From Norana najaformis (Eukaryota > Annelida > Clitellata > Crassiclitellata > Hormogastridae), in NCBI GenBank assembly GCA_964023275.1, contig OZ029925.1:12759684-12823683 (forward strand): 64,000 bases of DNA, in the 5' to 3' direction. How positions within the stretch are numbered: the stretch's first letter is position 1; each line of letters begins with the position of its first letter. The translations under genes were made by a program, and so were the position numbers. The notes under the pieces are model-generated. The model searched no databases, was not told the DNA's origin, and saw only the letters and a program-made list of their open reading frames with translations. Shown piece by piece: positions 59,141 through 64,000 of this stretch.

Positions 59141-62100
59141 CTTATGCAAGATGGATAACTCCCTGATGGTCCAACAGGTGAAGGTGCGCGATAACACCAA
59201 AAGGCACTGAGTCCATGGATGTAAGGAAAGAAGGAAGGAAGGAAGGACCCGTTCAGGTAGCCATTTCATGAGCACTTGACCACTTGCTATCAGCATCATG
59301 TTTCTTGTTTGTAGGGGGTGAAAGTGGTGTTCAAGCAAGTACAGCTACTGTAAAAACATCTGCCGGATTGGACTACCTAAACGAACTTAGCCGATCTCTA
59401 CTTGAGCAGAGCCTATCAAGCAGTGGGCTCAAACCATACCAACCAGCGCCGTAAGTTCTCCTCTGTTATCTTTTTTTTGTATGACTTGTATATGTATTAT
59501 GGATTATGATTTTTGACCTCAGGTCTATGATCAAGAGACCATAGACCAATGCCGTGTGCATGATGACAATGGCACTATAATAGTCATCAATTTAGATTTA
59601 TATGTATGGTGTGTATGTATTTATGTATGTATGTATCTGTGTGTGTATGTGTTCATAGCAGATATTAGTGTCTGACAGATGAGTAACTGTCAGCATTTTT
59701 GCTGTGTAGCCCTGTGCCAAAGATTTCGTTGAACCAGTTGACCAAAACTGCATCCGTATCAGCCACTTCCTCTTCTTCAGCCTCTTCCTCCAATTTGTCT
59801 TCATCTGCCTCCATCGTTGCTCCTGTGCAGCCTTCCATTTCGCCAATTCCTACACCTCCGCTGTCTGCATCTGGCACTCCGCACAAGCATAATGAGGTGA
59901 CTGGATTAATGGTGGATGGACTGGATGCTGGAAAGGACAGTCTGGAAGCAAAGTCTCTCGCTGACATCTTCGTTGCGTTGGAGACCATTCGACCTGGTTA
60001 TTATTCCTTTTATTAATATCTGTGTATTTATTATTATTATTATTTACCTGAAGTGAGTGTAAGCCTGAGGAGAGAAACGAAAATCTGTCAAGAGACTATT
60101 AAGGATGTCTGGAACAGATGATATTATTATTATAATTATATGACTAGCGAGTTATTCTTTTTATTTTTATAGGACAATATTCGAAAAAAATTAATGATGA
60201 TGACGACGATGATGATCATCATCATCATCATCGTCATCATCATCATAATAATAATGATAACAACAATAAACCACTATAGGCACGTACAAAGTCACACAGC
60301 AATGTGAAGGTGTGTTGATTCCCAGTTATGGTGACCATTTAAGCAGGTGGGAAACCCAGTTTAGTTTCAGTTTCCTTCTGATCGTTGACCATTTTAGCTT
60401 ACAGGAAACTCCTTTTAGTTTCAGTGTCTGTCAGTTCAGTTGCCCTCTCAAGGGCACTAAGTTTGCTGATAAACCAATTTTTAATTTCTATGTGGCTGGT
60501 TACCTTGTTGCAAATTTAACCAGGTGGGAAAACCCAGTTTCCATTTAATATTTGCTTGTCTACATTAAACAACCTACTGGACCCAGGGATCCTAGATTTG
60601 GGGATACCGTCAATTTTACCTCTATGACGTCCAGCTAAACGACTTGCACAGACTTCTTAGTTTAGACTAGAATGTTAGTACCTAATTGTTGTGGATTACT
60701 AAAAACTCATTTAGTCTGAGTTTGGGTAAAACCCATTTAGGTTAGTAATCTAAACCAAAATGGGTTTTAGTTCAGATTACAAAAAACATTTATTTCATGT
60801 TTATAGTAAGATTACCATTCAGTTTGGATTTTTAGTTTAGATTACTAAAAATCCATTTAGTTTGAGTTTGGGTTAAAACTCATTATGGTTTGTAATCTAA
60901 ACCAAAATGGGGTTTCCAGGTTTAAAACCCAGAATGGATTTTTTTGTATTATGTTGCCTATCAATGCTTGATTAATTGGCCGAGGTAATAATTCAGTCAG
61001 GACATGCTTCACAAGGTCATTATGACGTGCAGTTGAGGTTGTGATGAGGTGATTGTAAATGCGCAACGTTGTCGTCTAGGATCCCAGGCACCAATTGTTG
61101 CCTATGAGAAGAACAACCTGAAGATCATTTTCCACTTTGGCAAAGATCGACCTCGACCCGATGTCCAGGTCGTTGCCATAACGACAATGAGCACCTGTAC
61201 AAGCCCCATCAAAAACTTCAACTTTCAGGCTGCTGTTCCTAAGGTAGGCCAACAACTGTGCTAGATTGATCTTTGTGATTTTCACTTGAAGCGACCATCA
61301 ACTGATGCCTTGGACATTTGGATAACGGCACTGTAGAAGTCTTTATATTAGACTGCATTGTTATCGGTTATTGCATTATCAGTTATTATATTGTTATTAG
61401 TTATTTTACTGGTATCGGTTATTACTGGTTATTGTATTGTTATTGGGTTTTGTATTGTTATTGGTTATTGCTTTGTTATTGGTTATTGTAATGTAGTGTT
61501 ACTCTGTTGTGTTACTGGGTGGCTGTTTGGTTTGTTGAGATGACTTTGGCAGGCACAGTGAACTTTAGCAAAATGAAGCCAGGTTGTACTTCGATGGGTT
61601 TTCTTCGATGGGTTGCTGATAAACCCAGTTTTAGTGTCTGTGTAGCTGGTTACCGTGGTGCAAATTTAACCAGGTGGGAAAACTCAGTTTCCATTTAATA
61701 TTTGCTTGTGTACATTAACGTGGTGTTAATGAAATAACACGCTACCTGGTGTCCACGCAGCCCTGCATCATTCTGTGATCATTAAATGAATACTACTAAT
61801 TCAAGTTGGGAGGTTAAAAAAGTTGTCCTGTTGAATTGCTGTGGTTGTGTTTGTGCCTTGGGTGCATGATACTTTGACCTGAGGGAGTTCTTGTAGAGGT
61901 TTGCTAACCAGTGGGTGTTTCCTGTGTTACCTTTACCGATTTATTTTGTGTTGTAGGTGATGAAGATTCAGCTGCAGCCAGCTTCAGCAAATGATCTGCC
62001 TGCATACAACCCGATCCTTCCTCCATCAGCCATCACTCAAGTGATGCTCATCTCTCACCCGCCTCACGTAAGCTGGTTGTCCACCTCCGTACCCAGCGCT

Positions 62101-62830
62101 TCACTTCCTTACCTTGCCTCATTATCTGCTTAGATCCTGCTCAGTCATCTGTTTACCTGCTTTTTTGCTTTTCTTTGTGGAATGCTGTTGTGTTGTTTGT
62201 GCTTCAGTCAAAAGTTTCTTTAACATCCAGGACTGCACCTCTGGGACGTTTGTTTATTGATACATGTAAAAAATTAGCAGTTACTGTACTTTTGCTTGCC
62301 TTGACTTACCCTGTTTTACCTTACTTTATCTTACCTTACTTACCTTGTTATTTTAGCCTTAGATTAGCTGACCTTAGCTTATTTCACCTTACCTGACCTT
62401 GCCTTACATTATCTTACAGGAATTAACATTGCTTTACCTTATCCTACCTGGCCTAACATGCACTTTTGTGAGATACTTGAAAGGTGCTATGTTAAGTGTC
62501 TAGATACATAGGTACATTGAACCTCACCTAAACTTACCTAGATGGCCTTGCTTATCTAACCTTGCTTACCTTACCAAAAATTAATGTACATTATCCTACA
62601 TATATCTTATCTTACATTTAGGCCTTACCTAAACTTACCTACCTGGCCTTTTCTTACTTAACTGACCTCAACTTGCCTTACCTTACCATGCCTTATATTA
62701 CCTTTGACAAGAACCGATGATTCTGTCTGTATTACAGGAGAAGATTCGCCTAAAATTTAAGATCACATATTCGATCAACGAAGCAATCACTACAGACGTT
62801 GGCGAAGTGGAGGACATTCCAGTAGAATGA
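46387..62830 (+). CDS. GGA: GGA family clathrin adaptor (VHS-GAT-hinge-GAE)
   Basis: This is an Arf-dependent trans-Golgi/endosome adaptor that sorts acidic-dileucine cargo such as mannose-6-phosphate receptors. Exons: 46387-46429, 49284-49444, 51616-51714, 53369-53527, 54353-54421, 54785-54865, 55249-55386, 55731-55815, 56402-56509, 57031-57156, 57703-57848, 58344-58683, 59315-59450, 59710-59996, 61080-61243, 61957-62067, 62738-62830. All phases agree and give 781 residues. The VHS domain covers residues 1-154 (NKATNPLMKEEDW, FCDQVNKELEGPQ, LEACVKNCGRRF). A proline-rich link follows, then GAT at about 178-314 (PNLFRLASDTDEND). A long Ser/Thr hinge has the conserved LLDEQLLSLGL motif. GAE starts near 645 (LADIFVALETIRPG) and includes IIFHFGKDRPRPDV and PSAITQVMLISHP. 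It is a single invertebrate-type GGA and cannot be assigned to vertebrate GGA1, 2 or 3. The exon 7 donor is GC. Confidence 0.96.
47400..48388 (+). mobile_element. Non-autonomous piggyBac-like element 1
   Basis: It is flanked by TTAA on both sides (47396-47399 and 48389-48392), the diagnostic piggyBac target. The terminal inverted repeat is CCCCTT(A/T)ACC. Inside, 47655-47730 preserves the transposase N-terminus (RGLSNEEIHRLL) but its start codon is lost and most of the transposase is absent. It lies in GGA intron 1 and is an inverted relative of 52221-53107. Confidence 0.85.
50440..50600 (+). repeat. Degenerate minisatellite in GGA intron 2
   Basis: Units of roughly 35 bp with GATGACCT(G/A)CTTA-CATG(T/A) recur about four times (50470, 50500-50530, 50565, 50583) and are considerably diverged. 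Confidence 0.5.
50788..50925 (-). mobile_element. SINE family B copy 4, diverged
   Basis: GTGTGAACAACTTGCCC, ACACAGTCTGCTCA, CTCAAACTCACCATC and TTGATTACAGACCAATCATGTTACC follow the same order as the family B copy at 43228-43412. Confidence 0.65.
51270..51420 (-). repeat. Interspersed family D copy, reverse
   Basis: GACTTGTGGTTTCCCTGAGC, GATTTTGACCAGGCTTCTTCC, ACTACAGTTTCACTTGAAGC and ATTGATGCCATG are the reverse of the 10610-10835 signature. The copy ends in a TTAGATTAGATTAGATTA tail at 51413-51432. Confidence 0.7.
51843..51965 (+). mobile_element. tRNA-derived SINE head
   Basis: GCACAGTAATGTAGTGGTTATG (A-box) and GTGCAGGTTCAATTCCTTGCC (B-box, about 51880-51900) sit in tRNA spacing, followed by a CTCTGCCCAAGAACACAAGG body. 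It is in sense orientation in GGA intron 3. Confidence 0.7.
52221..53107 (-). mobile_element. Non-autonomous piggyBac-like element 2
   Basis: TTAA flanks both ends (52217-52220 and 53108-53111). The termini are CCCCTTTACCGTG and its reverse complement. The minus strand keeps an intact ATG at 52868 with MAGRKRGLSNEEIHRLL, then a stop at 52779. This is a piggyBac transposase N-terminus truncated by early termination. The sequence aligns to element 1 in opposite orientation along its length, and both share a TTTATATAGCGCC-like internal block (52428-52442 here). Confidence 0.88.
54595..54765 (+). repeat. Degenerate ~60-bp tandem repeat in GGA intron 5
   Basis: ATACGATAAGTTATTTGA...AGCAAATGATTT(A/G)TTAA is repeated about two and a half times, the last copies shortened to GTTATTTGACATT. 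It ends about 20 bp before exon 6. Confidence 0.65.
54950..55165 (-). mobile_element. SINE family C fragment
   Basis: AACCCTGAGAGGCAGCCACAGG, GTGTTAGCAACTTCAT and GTGTACTCATTTTATAGT are in the same order as at 32560-32705. The tRNA-like head is missing. Confidence 0.6.
55387..55388 (+). other. GGA: GC 5' splice site (GC-AG intron) after GGA exon 7
   Basis: The exon ends ATCATGAAG and the intron starts GCAAGA. The protein must join IMK to ELFDNLEKQRPNLF (exon 8, 55731), which is how the GAT domain reads in the family, and this requires phase 0. The next GT (about 55410) would be phase 1 and would break the frame. Confidence 0.8.
55438..55560 (-). mobile_element. SINE family B copy 5
   Basis: TATTTATGCACTTATTACTTG, TGCAAGGTCAGTAAATCTGG, ATCTGAGGCATGAGAG and AACAACTTGTCC match the family order. 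It lies just after the GC donor of GGA exon 7. Confidence 0.65.
56830..56945 (+). repeat. Recent tandem duplication, ~62-bp unit
   Basis: AATACATCTTTAGATGATAA through ATAACCGTGTTTAA occurs twice with only about two differences. The units carry the palindromic ATCTTTAGAT core. Confidence 0.85.
57180..57335 (+). repeat. Minisatellite, ~19-20-bp unit, eight or so copies
   Basis: Units alternate between GTATTGGAATTTTTCAA and ATATTAGAATTTTCCAG types. The array starts only about 25 bp after the donor of GGA exon 10. The regular A/B alternation suggests a higher-order period of about 38 bp. Confidence 0.8.
57905..58105 (+). repeat. ACAT/TACA microsatellite in GGA intron 11
   Basis: A CATACATACATAC-type tract contains a pure TATATATATATATATA stretch near 58047-58065, with a core similar to the microsatellite-bearing family nearby. 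Confidence 0.75.
58684..58985 (+). repeat. Degenerate tandem repeat starting at the exon 12 donor of GGA
   Basis: Three diverged copies of GTAGGCAATTTGGGTCTTGTGTTAAT-T-GTTTT sequence occur, at 58684, at about 58853 (TAGGCAAGAATTGTGGGGTCGTGTTAC) and at about 58929 (GGAGGCAAACAATCTAGGATCTTGTATTG). Confidence 0.5.
59090..59145 (+). repeat. ATG trinucleotide microsatellite
   Basis: A near-pure GATGATGATG run in GGA intron 12. Related ATG/CAT runs lie at 33400-33490, 60195-60250 and 62875-62900. Confidence 0.9.
60450..60570 (+). repeat. Direct repeat, left copy, flanking GGA exon 15
   Basis: TGGCTGGTTACC...GCAAATTTAACCAGGTGGGAAAAC...CAGTTTCCATTTAATATTTGCTTGT...TACATTAA is nearly identical to 61610-61725. 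Older partial copies of the AGGTGGGAAACCCAGTTT motif lie at 60345-60430. Confidence 0.85.
60690..60925 (+). repeat. Tandem/inverted repeat built on TTTAGATTACTAAAA and AACCCATTTTGG
   Basis: The block ATTACTAAAAACTCATTTAGT...GAGTTTGGGTAAAA...TAATCTAAACCAAAATGGG occurs twice (60695-60770 and 60845-60910). Each contains complementary halves able to form a hairpin. Confidence 0.7.
61610..61725 (+). repeat. Direct repeat, right copy, flanking GGA exon 15
   Basis: This is the near-identical partner of 60450-60570. Together they bracket the exon encoding the start of the GAE domain. Confidence 0.85.
62265..62700 (+). repeat. CCTTA pentamer tract in the last GGA intron
   Basis: Degenerate TTACCTTACC/GCCTTACC units run up to about 35 bp before exon 17, interrupted near 62455-62520 by a TTGAAAGGTGCTATGTTAAG-type core element in reverse. 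Confidence 0.8.
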
Positions 62831-63588
62831 TTGCACAACTTCTATGTTAATTGAAGTGGACATGCGGTCGCGATTGTCATCATCATCATCATCATCTGCA
62901 TCATTTTCATCTGTGGCTGTAGAGATATTGTGCTTGAAGGTTGAAGAGTTGCGGAATACCTGGCGATTTGGGGTTGAATGGCAGTGAACTGACCTCGAAA
63001 AGAGGTTAAGCTACAGCAGGTTGACTTTTAAGGGATTAATCTGCAGTAGGTTTGCACAAAAGGGGTTAAATGCTGCAAGTTGGAACTGAATGGGTTAAAA
63101 TTTGGCATGTAAGCAGTTAAACTGCAGCCTAACTACTTGTCTAAGTGATCATTTGCATTTTTGAGTGATGTTGCATTAAAAAGCAGGGTTTTTAAATGCA
63201 TAATGTTTGGAGATTTGCCAGGAAATGGCAAAAATCTTTGCTGGTTGTTGCCACTTAAAAAACAATGGAGAAAATTTGTTCATGGAACACTGGTCAGCGT
63301 TTTTATTGTTAAATGTCGACACCTGTGGTCTGCAATGTACACTGGCTCTGTATGGACACATCTGCTTGTACTGTATATGTGTATCAAAGTGCACCTCTGG
63401 ACTGGTAAATTTCAGTTGTATGCATGTGTGTATTTATGTTTCTAGGCACTTGTTATAGTGTCCATGGAGTACCTCTCAAAGTGTTGTGCTCACTAGCCTA
63501 AGTGGAGATAAATTCATCAAACAACTATAGACACCAATGTATGACAGACTGGAATTGTAATTATTAATTATTATGGTGATCAATAAAA

Positions 63589-63619
<31 letters not shown>

Positions 63620-64000
63620 ACTACTGGTAATGCTTACTTTGTATTGTATTACTCTTGGGACTCGTGTCAACCAGAGGCATCTATGATGATTTACCTTATA
63701 TTGTGCTACCTGTGCTTAGTTACCTTTAAATTGCTGCGGTTCTCAAAATCCTGAAAATGTCTACCCAAGGTGCACTGGTATGAGATTAATTTCTGTAGGT
63801 TTGCCTGACTACACTTCTATCTTCTCTACTATATTCGAATTTGTGTTATGTTGATGCACGTTACAAAGCGGTTGTGTGTTTGTTAAGAGTCTAGGAAATC
63901 TTTGGATTGGCGAAAGGATGGTTAATAGGTGCCCCATGCTCACTGCAGAAAGAAGCCAAGTGCTTTGAAGAGTGGTGTTATTTATTGGCAGTGCAAATCT
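62831..64000 (+). other. GGA: GGA 3' UTR and downstream DNA
   Basis: A CAT microsatellite follows the stop at 62876-62895. Next come degenerate repeats of AAAGGGGTTAAA-CTGCAG type (62990-63125), then unique sequence. 63590-63620 is a CT then AC microsatellite. No further gene is seen to the end of the window. Confidence 0.6.
63582..63587 (+). terminator. GGA: Poly(A) signal AATAAA for GGA
   Basis: This canonical hexamer is the first well-placed one on the plus strand, about 750 bp after the stop, and is followed by a CT-rich stretch that could serve as the downstream element. Confidence 0.55.

Overview
This window is animal nuclear DNA: genes split into many short exons with GT-AG (and two GC-AG) introns, single-gene transcription units with large low-complexity introns, tRNA-derived SINEs, 5'-truncated LINE remnants, hAT and piggyBac DNA transposons. 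The gene content (a katanin-interacting ciliary basal-body protein and a GGA clathrin adaptor) points to a metazoan with cilia. The mix of elements resembles a marine invertebrate, but the phylum cannot be fixed from sequence reading alone. No prokaryotic features, rRNA or true tRNA genes were seen.

Layout. (1) 1-13134, minus strand: two tandem aldo-keto reductase (AKR) genes. The right copy is complete (8 exons, 13134 down to 5747, 380 codons). The left copy shows only its first coding exon (752-868) and then runs off the left edge. The upstream and intron-1 sequence is duplicated with the exon (about 1-1287 plus 4020-4310, against about 12290-13900). A decayed hAT-type transposon (about 1288-4005) interrupts the left copy's upstream DNA. 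(2) 13135-15600: shared upstream region between the divergently arranged AKR and KATNIP genes, with NRF1-like and YY1-like motifs near 14444-14478. (3) 15619-42389, plus strand: KATNIP/KIAA0556 orthologue. I could join 36 coding exons with every splice phase agreeing, giving 1717 residues, with four copies of a module carrying a tryptophan-glycine 'xxWGD' motif. (4) 42390-46386: intergenic, with SINE, microsatellite and a decayed LINE reverse-transcriptase fragment. (5) 46387-62830, plus strand: GGA adaptor, 17 exons, 781 residues, with VHS, GAT, hinge and GAE domains. (6) 62831-64000: its 3' UTR and downstream DNA, with a poly(A) signal at 63582.

Nearly every intron carries its own degenerate short-motif expansion (AAGGT/ACCTT, TCTAA, GATCA, ATGT, ATG/CAT) or an interspersed element. 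The points most worth following up are: two piggyBac-derived elements in opposite orientation that bracket GGA exons 2-3; a palindromic E-box/CLEAR-like site just upstream of the GGA start; three purely synonymous differences between the duplicated AKR first exons; two GC-AG introns fixed by phase; a foldback/MITE element with direct flanking repeats; and a LINE inserted into a SINE.

I found no clear evidence of a wholly new biological system. The three genes belong to known families, and the novelty is in gene architecture and repeats.
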